From assembly GCA_016286075.1 (NCBI GenBank), contig JAEERZ010000052.1:1-10361 (forward strand): a DNA stretch of 10,361 bases, in the 5' to 3' direction. Under the pieces are notes generated by a model. The model did no database searches and was not told where the DNA came from. It was given only the letters and a program-made list of their open reading frames with translations. The first letter of the stretch is position 1. Each line of letters begins with the position of its first letter. Positions 1-6,279 of this stretch are shown here, piece by piece. This stretch comes from Selenomonadaceae bacterium. GTDB lineage: Bacteria > Bacillota > Negativicutes > Selenomonadales > Selenomonadaceae. Position numbers and translations under genes: made by a program.

Positions 1-375
1 GTCGAGTCGGAGATCGCGGAGCTTTCCGGCGAGGAAGCAAAGGAATTCTTGGAGACGCTGGGCCTCGAAGAGTCGGGCCTCGACCGGCTGATCAAGGCGG
101 CGTTCTCGCTGCTCGGCTTGCTGACGTTTTTGACGGCGGGGCCGGACGAGTGCCGCGCCTGGACGATCACGAAAGGCACGACGGCGCCGAAAGCCGCCGG
201 GAAAATCCATTCCGACATCGAGCGCGGTTTTATCCGCGCCGAGATCGTGAACTACGACGACTTGATTGCCGCGGGCAGCATGAACGCGGCGCGGGAAAAG
301 GGTCAGATTCGTCTCGAAGGGAAAGATTATGTGATGCAGGACGGGGACGTCACCTATTTCCGATTCAATGTGTGA
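1..375 (+). CDS. ychF: YchF/Ola1-type ATPase, C-terminal fragment (5' end outside window)
   Basis: This is the last 124 residues of the translation-associated P-loop ATPase YchF (Obg-related family). The frame is open from base 1 to a TGA at 373-375. What is visible is the end of the helical region followed by the TGS domain. The family hallmarks are easy to read: TITKGTTAPKAAGKIHSD, then ERGFIRAEIVNYDDLI, then the invariant tail RLEGKDYVMQDGDVTYFRFNV split over the last 21 residues. The G-domain lies upstream of the window and cannot be judged. YchF binds ATP rather than GTP and interacts with ribosomes; its exact role is debated. The gene ends normally and is followed directly by a terminator, so it closes its transcription unit. 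Identification is secure from the tail alone. Confidence 0.95.
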   Translation, partial: VESEIAELSGEEAKEFLETLGLEESGLDRLIKAAFSLLGLLTFLTAGPDECRAWTITKGTTAPKAAGKIHSDIERGFIRAEIVNYDDLIAAGSMNAAREKGQIRLEGKDYVMQDGDVTYFRFNV

Positions 376-388
376 CCGACAATAAAAA

Positions 389-430
389 CCGCCGACCGCG
401 AGAAAATGTCGCAGTCGGCGGTATTTTTTT
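389..430 (+). terminator. Rho-independent terminator after ychF, probably bidirectional
   Basis: An 8-bp perfect GC-rich stem (CCGCCGAC 389-396 with GTCGGCGG 414-421) is followed by TA and seven Ts (422-430). On the opposite strand the stem is followed by a T-run (complement of 381-388), so it could also stop sstT transcription arriving from the right. Confidence 0.85.
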
Positions 431-437
431 GACGACG

Positions 438-490
438 AAATTTTTGAGGTAGGAAAGTAGGATTTTCCAACTTTCTTACTCCAAAAATTT
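438..490. repeat. 21-bp imperfect inverted repeat between ychF and sstT
   Basis: The arms 438-458 and 470-490 match at 18 of 21 positions around an 11-nt loop. In plus-strand RNA two of the three mismatches become G-U wobbles. The outer part is AT-rich (AAATTTTTG / CAAAAATTT). It sits 26 nt beyond the sstT stop and may be a 3' stabilising or terminating hairpin for that transcript. No strong T-run follows on either strand. Confidence 0.5.
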
Positions 491-516
491 GATGCGAGTT
501 GAGAATGGAAGAGAAA

Positions 517-1761
517 TCAATCTTTCGGCACCATGTCTTCGGCTTTCAGCGTACCCGCTTTCGCGCGCTGGGCGAATTCCGCCGTGGCGGTGAAGAGCAC
601 GTCGCTGGAGCTGTTCAGCGCCGTCTCGCAGGAATCCTGCAAAACGCCGATGATGAAGCCGACGCCGACGACCTGCATGGCGACGTCGTTGTTGATGCCG
701 AAGGAGGCGCAGGCCACCGGGATCAGGAGCAGCGAGCCGCCCGCCACGCCTGATGCGCCGCAGGCGCCGACCGTCGAGATAATCGAGAGCAGGAGCGCCG
801 TCGGCATATCGACGGCAATCCCCATCGTATTTGCCGCCGCCAGGGACAGCACCGTGATGGTGATGGCCGCCCCCGCCATGTTGATGGTCGCGCCCAGCGG
901 GATCGAGATCGAGTAGAGGTCCGGGTTCAGCCCGAGCCGTTCGCAGAGGCGCATATTGACCGGGATGTTCGCGGCGGAACTGCGGGTGAAGAACGCGTAG
1001 ATGCCGCTTTCCCGGAGCGTCGCGAAAACCAGCGGATACGGATTCTTATGGGTTTTGAGAAAGACGACCAGCGGATTCATGATCAGCGCGACGGAGAAGA
1101 AGGCGCCGAGCAGCACGGCGAGGAGCCTCGCGTAGCCCAGAAGAGCGCCGAGGCCGCTCGTGCCGATGGCGTCCGCCACGAGGCCCATGATGCCGAGAGG
1201 CGCGAGCTGGATGATCCACTGCACGATCTTCGTTACGCCCTCCGCTACGTCGGCGATGAAGGTCTGGGTTGCCGTCGAGGTGCGGCGGAGCGCGACGCCG
1301 AACAGTACCGCCCAGGCGAGGATGCTGATATAGTTCGCTTTGATGATGGCGTTCACCGGGTTGTCCACGATGGAGAGCAGCAGATTCTGCAGCACTTCCA
1401 TGATGCCGCTGGGCGGCGTGAGGTCCGCGTTTGAAACGGAGAGCGTCAGCTCCGTCGGGAACAGGAACGACGCCGCGACGGCGACCAGCGCCGCGCAAAA
1501 GGTGCCAATCATGTAAAGCTCGATGACGGGGCGCATCGACGCGTTGTTGGAAGACGTGTCGCGCGCCAGCGCGTTGCGGACGAGCACGAAGACGAGAATC
1601 GGCGCGACGCCTTTCAGGGCGCCGACGAAAAGCTTGCCGAAGAGTCCGATCACGGGGACGGTTCGCGGCGCGAACAGCGCCATCCCGATACCAACGGCAA
1701 GACCGAAAGCAATCCGCCCGATCAGCGGCGTTTTTGCGTACCTGTTCATAAATGTGTTCAA
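517..1761 (-). CDS. sstT: Serine/threonine:sodium symporter SstT
   Basis: This is a 414-residue member of the dicarboxylate/amino acid:cation symporter (DAACS) family that imports serine and threonine with Na+ across the cytoplasmic membrane. The length equals that of E. coli SstT. Family signatures are present: TRSSAANIPV (about 259-268) in the first re-entrant hairpin, SIPLGATINMAGAAITI (286-302), CGASGVAGGSLLLIP (334-348) in the second hairpin, and DSCETALNSSSD (376-387) near the end. The protein is hydrophobic throughout, as expected for about eight spans plus two hairpins. I take the start as TTG at 1761-1759, because an SD-like AGGGGG (complement of 1770-1775) lies 8 nt upstream. The next ATG, at 1749, would be 20 nt from that SD. 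The gene is monocistronic, with its own promoter at 1802-1830. Confidence 0.95.
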   Translation of the reverse strand: MNTFMNRYAKTPLIGRIAFGLAVGIGMALFAPRTVPVIGLFGKLFVGALKGVAPILVFVLVRNALARDTSSNNASMRPVIELYMIGTFCAALVAVAASFLFPTELTLSVSNADLTPPSGIMEVLQNLLLSIVDNPVNAIIKANYISILAWAVLFGVALRRTSTATQTFIADVAEGVTKIVQWIIQLAPLGIMGLVADAIGTSGLGALLGYARLLAVLLGAFFSVALIMNPLVVFLKTHKNPYPLVFATLRESGIYAFFTRSSAANIPVNMRLCERLGLNPDLYSISIPLGATINMAGAAITITVLSLAAANTMGIAVDMPTALLLSIISTVGACGASGVAGGSLLLIPVACASFGINNDVAMQVVGVGFIIGVLQDSCETALNSSSDVLFTATAEFAQRAKAGTLKAEDMVPKD

Positions 1762-1801
1762 AAGGAGTGCCCCCTAATATAATGTATACAAAACTTTATA
1801 T

Positions 1802-1830
1802 AATATACTAAATGTAGGAAAGAAAGGCAA
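1802..1830 (-). promoter_or_regulatory. sstT promoter
   Basis: On the minus strand, TTGCCT (complement of 1825-1830), a 17-nt spacer and TATATT (complement of 1802-1807) make a good sigma-A-type promoter. The predicted start is near 1795, giving a leader of about 34 nt with no room for a riboswitch. Confidence 0.6.
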
Positions 1831-1866
1831 GAGGCGAGACCGGGCTTCCTTTTTGGCCACAAAATG

Positions 1867-1875
1867 TGGTACAAT
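1867..1875 (+). promoter_or_regulatory. Extended -10 promoter for the 1909 gene
   Basis: TGG followed by TACAAT forms an extended -10 (TGnTAnAAT type), with no convincing -35. A small dyad, CCACA-AAA-TGTGG (1857-1869), sits immediately upstream and overlaps the TG; it could be a protein-binding site. The start would be near 1882, about 27 nt before the ATG. Confidence 0.5.
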
Positions 1876-1908
1876 ACAACGGAATTTGAAAATAAGGCAG
1901 GTCAATAA

Positions 1909-3006
1909 ATGGAAAGCCGATCTTTGCAAGGCCGGCTGCGCCGTCGTCACGAACGGGAGAAGAGGAACATGATGGTCGTCCTCTTCATTTTCGCCCTTAT
2001 CCTCGGCCTCTGGCTTTGGTATTACTTTGTATATACGCGCACGCCCGAGTACACGCTCCGCTCTCTTTCCGACGCCTGCGCGCGTCATGACTCCGCCGCC
2101 GTTTTGAACGGTATCGATCTGGACCGGGTGCTTTCCCGGGCTTATGACGATCTCACCGACGATATGCTGCGGTATGACGCGGCGCTGACCGCCGAGAGCA
2201 AGGCGCAGTACGAGCAGTTTTACGACATCATCAAGCCCCACATGATAGACGGGCTTCACGAAGTCATCATGGGTTACGTGTCCACAGGCGAATGGTCGCT
2301 GCCCCAGGGGACGAGCCTGACGAAAGGGCGGCAGCTGGGCATTGATTTCGAGCGCTTCTTGGAACGCTCCCAAATCCGCAATATGGAAGCGTTGGAAGTG
2401 GAGAAAATCAAGGTGTCGGGAGACACCGCCGACGCGCAGGTCGCCATCCGGGACCGTGTGACGGAAACGCCCTTTTCGCTTCGCGTGCGGTTGGAGCGCA
2501 AAGAAGACGGACGCTGGCAGATCATCCGCATGGATAACTACAAGCTGTACCTCGACACCCTCGCTCCGAGGCAGAATCAGGACATCGCCGACTACATCGC
2601 GGCCACCCATGAATTGGTCGCCGCATACAACGAAAAGCTGGAGGGCATGAAAGAGCGATTCTATTCGCTGGCCCGTTCGGCGAAGGGCCGTTTCGCGGGG
2701 AAAACCGCCGCCGCGATATCCTCGCTCATCGAGGACGAGGTCGTCCCGACGCTGAAGGAACGGCAGGAACGTCTCGACGCTGTGGCGATTCCAAAGGGAG
2801 CCGCCTACTTGGCGAATCTCCGTCACACCTCCACGGATCTTTCCATCGCCGCGTGGACGCATTATCTGAAAGGCATCGCCACCGGTGAGAACATTGAATA
2901 CAACACGGCGGAGACGCTTTTGAAGCAGGAACTGGAAGTGGAGCTTCGCATCACCGACATCATACACCATAATACGGTCAGCCAGGCGCTGCCCGACATA
3001 CCGTGA
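1909..3006 (+). CDS. Single-span membrane protein of unknown function (DUF2939-like?)
   Basis: I do not recognise this 365-residue protein with certainty. Residues 1-20 are strongly basic. Residues 21-42 form one transmembrane helix rich in W, Y and F, so the remaining ~320 residues should face outside the cytoplasm. The segment TPEYTLRSLSDACARHDSAA (about 45-64), followed later by EDGRWQIIRMDNYKLYLD, resembles DUF2939/NTF2-like envelope proteins, where short helices precede a sheet ending in a 'GRW' strand. The C-terminal third is helical and charged (for example EDEVVPTLKERQERLDAVA). The ATG at 1909 has a modest SD (AAGGCAGG, 1894-1901). A longer open frame on the opposite strand (1774-3045) is a shadow: this plus frame has the SD, the promoter and protein-like hydrophobicity. 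It is flanked by convergent and divergent neighbours, so it is transcribed alone. Confidence 0.88.
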   Translation: MESRSLQGRLRRRHEREKRNMMVVLFIFALILGLWLWYYFVYTRTPEYTLRSLSDACARHDSAAVLNGIDLDRVLSRAYDDLTDDMLRYDAALTAESKAQYEQFYDIIKPHMIDGLHEVIMGYVSTGEWSLPQGTSLTKGRQLGIDFERFLERSQIRNMEALEVEKIKVSGDTADAQVAIRDRVTETPFSLRVRLERKEDGRWQIIRMDNYKLYLDTLAPRQNQDIADYIAATHELVAAYNEKLEGMKERFYSLARSAKGRFAGKTAAAISSLIEDEVVPTLKERQERLDAVAIPKGAAYLANLRHTSTDLSIAAWTHYLKGIATGENIEYNTAETLLKQELEVELRITDIIHHNTVSQALPDIP

Positions 3007-3041
3007 AAAAAGCCCGTCAGGCGAAAAACCTGACGGGCTTT
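3006..3041. terminator. Bidirectional terminator between the 1909 gene and manA
   Basis: A perfect 13-bp stem (3009-3021 with 3029-3041, loop CGAAAAA) starts three bases after the TGA at 3004-3006. The plus strand continues TTTGCAATTT. The minus strand has a run of six Ts (complement of 3006-3011), which makes it an efficient stop for manA as well. Confidence 0.92.
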
Positions 3042-3054
3042 GCAATTTCTGCGC

Positions 3055-4020
3055 TTATACCATCGTGAGGAGGAAACGGCCGTGACCGCGGAGCCAATAG
3101 GGGCCGTAGCCGGCGGGGACGAAGAGGGAATCTCCCTTTTCCAGGATCTCCTTGCCGCTGAAATATTCCAACTCTAAGATGCCCTCCAGCAAGAGGATGG
3201 AGTGGAAGCTGTCGCGGCTGGTGAAAAGGTGGATGCGGCCGTCCAGCGCCACATGGTTGACGGTGAAATATTCGCAGGCGGCCAGCTGGCGCACCGTGTA
3301 TTCCGCGAAGAAGCTTTGAGGCGGCGGCAGAACGAGACGCGGCGTGGGCGCAAGGTGCAGCACTTCCAGCGCGCGGTCGATTTGGAGTTCCCGGGGATTT
3401 CCGTCGCGATCCACCCGTCCGTAGTCGTAGACGCGGTACGTCGTGTTGGCGTTCTGCTGGATTTCCGCCAGCGTGACGCCGGCGCCTACCGAGTGCAGCG
3501 TGCCGGCTTCGATCAGGAAAACGTCGCCGGGACGGGCCGGAACGCGGTTGCAGATCTCGAGGATCGTGCCGTCTTCGATGCGCTGGCGCAATTCCACCTT
3601 CGTGACGTTGCGGTTTACGCCGTGGATCACCGTCGCCCCCGGCTCTGCGTCCACTACGTACCAGAGCTCCGTCTTGCCGTTCTCGTCTTTTTCCCAGAGC
3701 GCGCTTTGGTTGTCGGGATGGACTTGGATCGAGAGATCCTGCGCCGTGTCGATCAGCTTGATCAGCAGCGGGAAGTATGTGACCCGCGCCGCATGGGTGC
3801 CGGTGACGCGGTCGCCCTCCATGGCGATATAGCGGGAAATTTCCATGCCCGCCGCCGGGCCGTTGGCGATGACGCTGCGCCCGTCCTTTCGGCAGGCCAG
3901 TTCCCAGCTTTCCGCCACGGTCGGCAAATCGGTTTCTTTATGAAATTGCTCTTTGAGCTTCGTTCCGCCCCAAAGGTAATCCTTCAGCGGCGGAACCAGC
4001 TTCAGCGGATACAGCAGGAT
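3055..4020 (-). CDS. manA: Mannose-6-phosphate isomerase, class I (non-canonical start codon)
   Basis: This zinc enzyme interconverts mannose 6-phosphate and fructose 6-phosphate in the cytoplasm, feeding mannose into glycolysis or supplying GDP-mannose synthesis. Homology extends from PLKLVPPLKDYLWGGTKL at the N-terminus through IQVHPDN (the Gln and His near residues 98-101 are zinc ligands), TELWYVV (Glu ligand) and EAGTLHSVGAG (His ligand). The RVYDYGRVDRDGNPRELQ segment is typical of the Bacillota type. The first TTG, at 3927, would delete the conserved KDYLWGG motif. The family N-terminus instead continues upstream to 4020, where only ATC (4020-4018), CTG (4017-4015) or CTG (4014-4012) are available before an in-frame TGA seven codons further up. 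A GGAGG SD (complement of 4026-4030) lies 5 nt from ATC and 8 nt from the first CTG, so CTG at 4017 (320 residues) is as likely as ATC at 4020 (321). Identity is certain; the exact start is not. Confidence 0.9.
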   Translation of the reverse strand: MLLYPLKLVPPLKDYLWGGTKLKEQFHKETDLPTVAESWELACRKDGRSVIANGPAAGMEISRYIAMEGDRVTGTHAARVTYFPLLIKLIDTAQDLSIQVHPDNQSALWEKDENGKTELWYVVDAEPGATVIHGVNRNVTKVELRQRIEDGTILEICNRVPARPGDVFLIEAGTLHSVGAGVTLAEIQQNANTTYRVYDYGRVDRDGNPRELQIDRALEVLHLAPTPRLVLPPPQSFFAEYTVRQLAACEYFTVNHVALDGRIHLFTSRDSFHSILLLEGILELEYFSGKEILEKGDSLFVPAGYGPYWLRGHGRFLLTMV

Positions 4021-4053
4021 ACTCCCCTCCCGGTTTCGTCATTATAAATATAT

Positions 4054-4059
4054 ATTATA
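4054..4059 (-). promoter_or_regulatory. manA -10 element
   Basis: A perfect TATAAT on the minus strand (complement of 4054-4059), with no recognisable -35 at 16-18 nt (TAGCCA at 17). A second TATAAT lies at the complement of 4041-4046 but has no -35 either. The leader to the manA start would be about 27-30 nt. Confidence 0.45.
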
Positions 4060-4089
4060 CTCTTTCCGTGCAAAGATGGCTATAGGGAA

Positions 4090-4132
4090 ATAGAAAAACA
4101 AAAATCCCGCCGGTCCGGTTCGCGGCGGGATT
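4090..4132 (-). terminator. Terminator after the dedA-family gene
   Basis: A perfect 10-bp stem (4103-4112 with 4123-4132, 10-nt loop) is followed on the minus strand by TTTTTGTTTTTC (complement of 4093-4104). It starts 12 nt beyond the TAA of the dedA-family gene and separates it from manA. Confidence 0.9.
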
Positions 4133-4144
4133 CATGCAGCAAGT

Positions 4145-4741
4145 TTATTTCTTCTTTTTCCGGCGGTTATACCGGACCCAGAGAACGGCTGCGCCGATAA
4201 TGCAGAGCACCACGAAAATCAGGCTGATCTCGTGGCCCACCTTCATCATGATGGCCCAGCCTTCGCCCAAGAGGCGCCCGAGCCAAAGGATCAGCGCCGT
4301 CCACGGCAGCGAGCCCAAGATGGTCAGGATCAGGAATTTCATCCGGTCCATGCGCGCGAAGCCCGCCGGAAGCGAGATGAACGTCCGCACCACCGGCAGC
4401 ATGCGGCTGAAAAATACCGCCTTCAGCCCGTATTTGTCAAACCACTCCTGGGCCAGGTCCACATGGGACTGCTTGACGAAGAAATATTTTCCGTAGCGGT
4501 CCACGAAGGGCCGTCCGCCCCGGCTGCCCACCTCGTATGCGAAAATCGAGCCGAGGACGCCGCCGATCATGCCGGCCCACATCGCCCCGGCGAAGGTCAT
4601 GCGCTCCGCGTAAATCAGATAGCCCGCGAAGCCGAGGATCAGCTCGCTGGGAATCGGCACGCAGGCGTTTTCAAGGCCCATCAAAAGAGCCACCGCGAAA
4701 TATCCCCATTCGTCGATGAAGTTCAAAAAAACGTCCGCCAA
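4145..4741 (-). CDS. DedA-family membrane protein (SNARE-associated/VTT domain)
   Basis: This is a 198-residue polytopic protein of the DedA family. Members carry undecaprenyl phosphate or phosphatidylethanolamine back across the membrane (UptA/PetA types) and affect envelope integrity, division and peptide resistance. The two family signatures are intact: ENACVPIPSE (24-33) in the first re-entrant loop and FSRMLPVVRTFISLPAG (111-127), whose two arginines are functionally required in characterised members. A final hydrophobic helix (about 172-189) is followed by a basic tail, RRKKKK. The start is TTG at 4741-4739, supported by GAGGGGG (complement of 4749-4755) 7 nt away; the first ATG is 20 codons in and would remove a membrane segment. 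It lies 67 nt downstream of the GDT1-type gene in the same direction, with a possible promoter of its own in the gap. The lipid substrate cannot be told from sequence. Confidence 0.93.
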   Translation of the reverse strand: MADVFLNFIDEWGYFAVALLMGLENACVPIPSELILGFAGYLIYAERMTFAGAMWAGMIGGVLGSIFAYEVGSRGGRPFVDRYGKYFFVKQSHVDLAQEWFDKYGLKAVFFSRMLPVVRTFISLPAGFARMDRMKFLILTILGSLPWTALILWLGRLLGEGWAIMMKVGHEISLIFVVLCIIGAAVLWVRYNRRKKKK

Positions 4742-4771
4742 AGAAGTTCCCCCTCAATTCAAGATGTCCTT

Positions 4772-4800
4772 ATTGTAACAGAAAGCGGATGTAAGGGAAA
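4772..4800 (-). promoter_or_regulatory. Possible extended -10 promoter for the dedA-family gene
   Basis: On the minus strand, TGT directly precedes TACAAT (complement of 4772-4777), with a poor TTTCCC -35 at 17 nt (complement of 4795-4800). It lies in the 67-nt gap after the GDT1-type stop, where I see no terminator, so readthrough from upstream is also likely. Confidence 0.4.
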
Positions 4801-4808
4801 GGGAAATA

Positions 4809-5366
4809 TCAGGCGAGAATCGAAATAAGTCCCGCGACGCCGCAAAAGATGAATACGAACGCCGAGATCTTTTTCATCCGTTCCGGCGAAACATGGCGGG
4901 AAAGTTTGGCCCCGAGCAAGACGCCGAGACCGTCGGCGATCATCATCGCCGTAGTCGATCCCGCCAGCACGGGAAGCCACGTTCCTTGCTCCGCCGCGAT
5001 GGTCAGCACTGCGAGCTGCGTCTTGTCCCCCATTTCACCGAGGAAGAAGGTCAGCGCGACGGTCCAGAACGGGCTGCGGCTTTGGCGCACTTCTTCTTCC
5101 TCGTCGTCGTCGCCCCGCAGCGTCAAAACTCCGAATACGATGAACGCTATCGAGCCGATAATCCGCATCTCCGTTTCGGGCAGCAGCCCCCCCAGCAGCA
5201 CGCCCAGCAGTACGGCAAGGCCGTGGTTCGCCAACGTCGCCGCCAGTACCGCCGCCATAACCGGCCGCCACGAGTACCGTGCTGTGAAGGCCATCACGAT
5301 CAGCTGCGTTTTGTCGCCCATTTCCGCGCAAAAAACGAGCATGAAAGCCGCCAAAAAACCTTCCAT
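4809..5366 (-). CDS. GDT1/TMEM165 (UPF0016) family divalent cation transporter
   Basis: This 185-residue membrane protein has the two-fold internal repeat of the UPF0016/GDT1 family. Each half begins with the signature E-x-G-D-K-T: AEMGDKTQL (Glu15) and GEMGDKTQL (Glu101). The acidic residues in these motifs form the cation site. Bacterial members export Mn2+ (described in Vibrio and cyanobacteria); eukaryotic ones exchange Ca2+/Mn2+ for H+. The halves are joined by a very acidic loop, GDDDEEEEV (about 85-93), which should be cytoplasmic. The frame is open further upstream, but ATG at 5366-5364 is the start: GGGGGAG lies 7 nt upstream, and the promoter at 5401-5429 would place the transcript start after any earlier candidate. 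The specific ion is inferred from the family. Confidence 0.93.
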   Translation of the reverse strand: MEGFLAAFMLVFCAEMGDKTQLIVMAFTARYSWRPVMAAVLAATLANHGLAVLLGVLLGGLLPETEMRIIGSIAFIVFGVLTLRGDDDEEEEVRQSRSPFWTVALTFFLGEMGDKTQLAVLTIAAEQGTWLPVLAGSTTAMMIADGLGVLLGAKLSRHVSPERMKKISAFVFIFCGVAGLISILA

Positions 5367-5400
5367 ATTTTTTCTCCCCCATGAAAAAATACTTTTGCTC

Positions 5401-5429
5401 AATTTAGCAAAGCGCCCGGGTTCTGTCAA
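5401..5429 (-). promoter_or_regulatory. Promoter of the GDT1-type transporter
   Basis: A consensus TTGACA (complement of 5424-5429), a 17-nt spacer and TAAATT (complement of 5401-5406) on the minus strand. The leader is only about 28 nt, which leaves no room for the manganese yybP-ykoY riboswitch that often controls this family. Confidence 0.72.
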
Positions 5430-5473
5430 GGTAAACTGAGGATTTCGGGGGAACTTTCATTATTTTTGGTTTC

Positions 5474-5502
5474 TTGTGGCGTTTCTCATTGTGGCGTATA
5501 AT
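5474..5502 (+). promoter_or_regulatory. Promoter of the CYTH-domain gene
   Basis: TTGTGG (5474-5479), a 17-nt spacer and a perfect TATAAT (5497-5502). It is divergent from the transporter promoter, with 44 nt between the two -35 boxes, so a shared regulator is possible. An AT-rich stretch follows up to the SD. Confidence 0.72.
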
Positions 5503-5542
5503 ATATAGAATAATATTATAAGAAAAAGAGAGGCGTGCGAAG

Positions 5543-6004
5543 ATGGGCGTTGAAATCGAGCGGAGATTCTTAGTGAAGGACGGGTGGCAGCCTTCGGGCG
5601 AATCCATTCATATGAAGCAGGGATATCTGCCGGGGACGGGACCGATGCTGGTCCGTATCCGTATAGAGGAGGATCGGCGGGCCGTTCTGACGCTGAAAGG
5701 CCGCACGGAGGGCATCACCCGCAGCGAATACGAATACGAGATTCCCATGCAGGACGCGGAGGAACTTTTGCTGCGCTGCCAAAAAAGAGTGGTGGAAAAA
5801 ACGCGCTTTTTCGTTCCGGTAGGGGACTATACCTGGGAGGTCGACGTCTTCGCCGGCGCGAACGACGGCTTGGTAATAGCGGAGCTGGAGCTTTCCGACG
5901 AGAACGAAGTCTTTGACCGCCCGGATTGGCTCGGCGCGGAGGTCTCCATGGACGGCCGATATTACAATGTCAATTTGGCCGAGCATCCGTTTTCCGAATG
6001 GTGA
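5543..6004 (+). CDS. CYTH-domain protein (triphosphate tunnel metalloenzyme)
   Basis: This is a 153-residue single-domain CYTH protein. The family forms an eight-stranded beta tunnel that binds triphosphates with Mg2+ or Mn2+; short bacterial members of this length (NeuTTM type) hydrolyse inorganic tripolyphosphate. Visible landmarks are VEIERRFLV at residues 3-11 (the ExExK position), KQGYLPG, RIRIEED, LTLKGR, SEYEYEI, VEKTRFFVP, WEVDVFAG and AELELSDE, all in family order with alternating charged residues facing the tunnel. The fifth position of the ExExK signature is Arg8 instead of Lys. The ATG at 5543 has GAGAGG (5528-5533) 9 nt upstream. No terminator is evident after the TGA, and the next 336 bases contain no gene. 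Substrate (tripolyphosphate, ThTP or cAMP synthesis) cannot be assigned, though tripolyphosphatase is most likely. Confidence 0.93.
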   Translation: MGVEIERRFLVKDGWQPSGESIHMKQGYLPGTGPMLVRIRIEEDRRAVLTLKGRTEGITRSEYEYEIPMQDAEELLLRCQKRVVEKTRFFVPVGDYTWEVDVFAGANDGLVIAELELSDENEVFDRPDWLGAEVSMDGRYYNVNLAEHPFSEW

Positions 6005-6050
6005 CGGCGCGGAAAGGCCGGCGACTTTTATGATTCGGGACATGAAATTC

Positions 6051-6208
6051 TTATCCACATTTTTTTCAGATTGGAAAACAAAATATAGCGGTTGACAAAT
6101 TTCAAAGTGCAAATATGGGGGTTATACACCGACTTATCCACTTTATCCACAAAAATTTTAAAATTAAATCGCCGTTTTTCCTCAAGATTGTGTATAACTT
6201 GTGGAAAA
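6051..6208. other. DnaA-box cluster: candidate replication origin or DnaA-regulated site
   Basis: Six 9-mers match the DnaA box TTATCCACA exactly or nearly. On plus: 6051-6059 (exact), 6122-6130 (TTATACACC), 6134-6142 (TTATCCACT) and 6143-6151 (exact, directly abutting the previous box). On minus: 6189-6197 (TTATACACA) and 6200-6208 (TTTTCCACA). The plus and minus groups face each other across an AT-rich stretch (6151-6169). A second AT-rich stretch runs from 6229 to 6296. The rest of the 6005-6340 gap holds no ORF with a ribosome site. This density and arrangement is what an oriC looks like. dnaA itself is not in the window, so a DnaA-titrating or regulatory site upstream of the mgtC-like operon remains possible. 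Confidence 0.65.
6092..6119 (+). promoter_or_regulatory. Possible promoter inside the DnaA-box region
   Basis: A consensus TTGACA (6092-6097) is followed after 16 nt by TATGGG (6114-6119), a poor -10. Three DnaA-box-like sites begin just downstream at 6122, so DnaA bound there could block it. Weak evidence. Confidence 0.25.
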
Positions 6209-6250
6209 AGATTGGGAAAAACGAATCGGATCGAAAAATTTTTTTAAAAG

Positions 6251-6279
6251 TTGCATTTCACAGAAAAAATTACTATAGT
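6251..6279 (+). promoter_or_regulatory. Promoter of the mgtC-like operon
   Basis: TTGCAT (6251-6256), a 17-nt spacer and TATAGT (6274-6279) give a predicted start near 6286, with a leader of about 55 nt. It lies 43 nt right of the last DnaA-box-like site. Confidence 0.6.

Noticed and set aside
1774..3045. A 423-codon open frame on minus, longer than the plus-strand gene it overlaps
   Set aside because: It would run through the convergent terminator, reads as Arg/His-rich shadow sequence and lacks an SD. The plus frame has a promoter, an SD and a clear transmembrane helix.
5367..5400. A yybP-ykoY manganese riboswitch before the GDT1-type gene
   Set aside because: The consensus promoter leaves a leader of only about 28 nt, too short for the riboswitch.
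5367..5429. An N-terminal extension of the GDT1-type protein starting at 5429
   Set aside because: The extension spans the promoter's -35 and -10 and lacks an SD. ATG 5366 has a good SD and begins at the family's usual first membrane helix.
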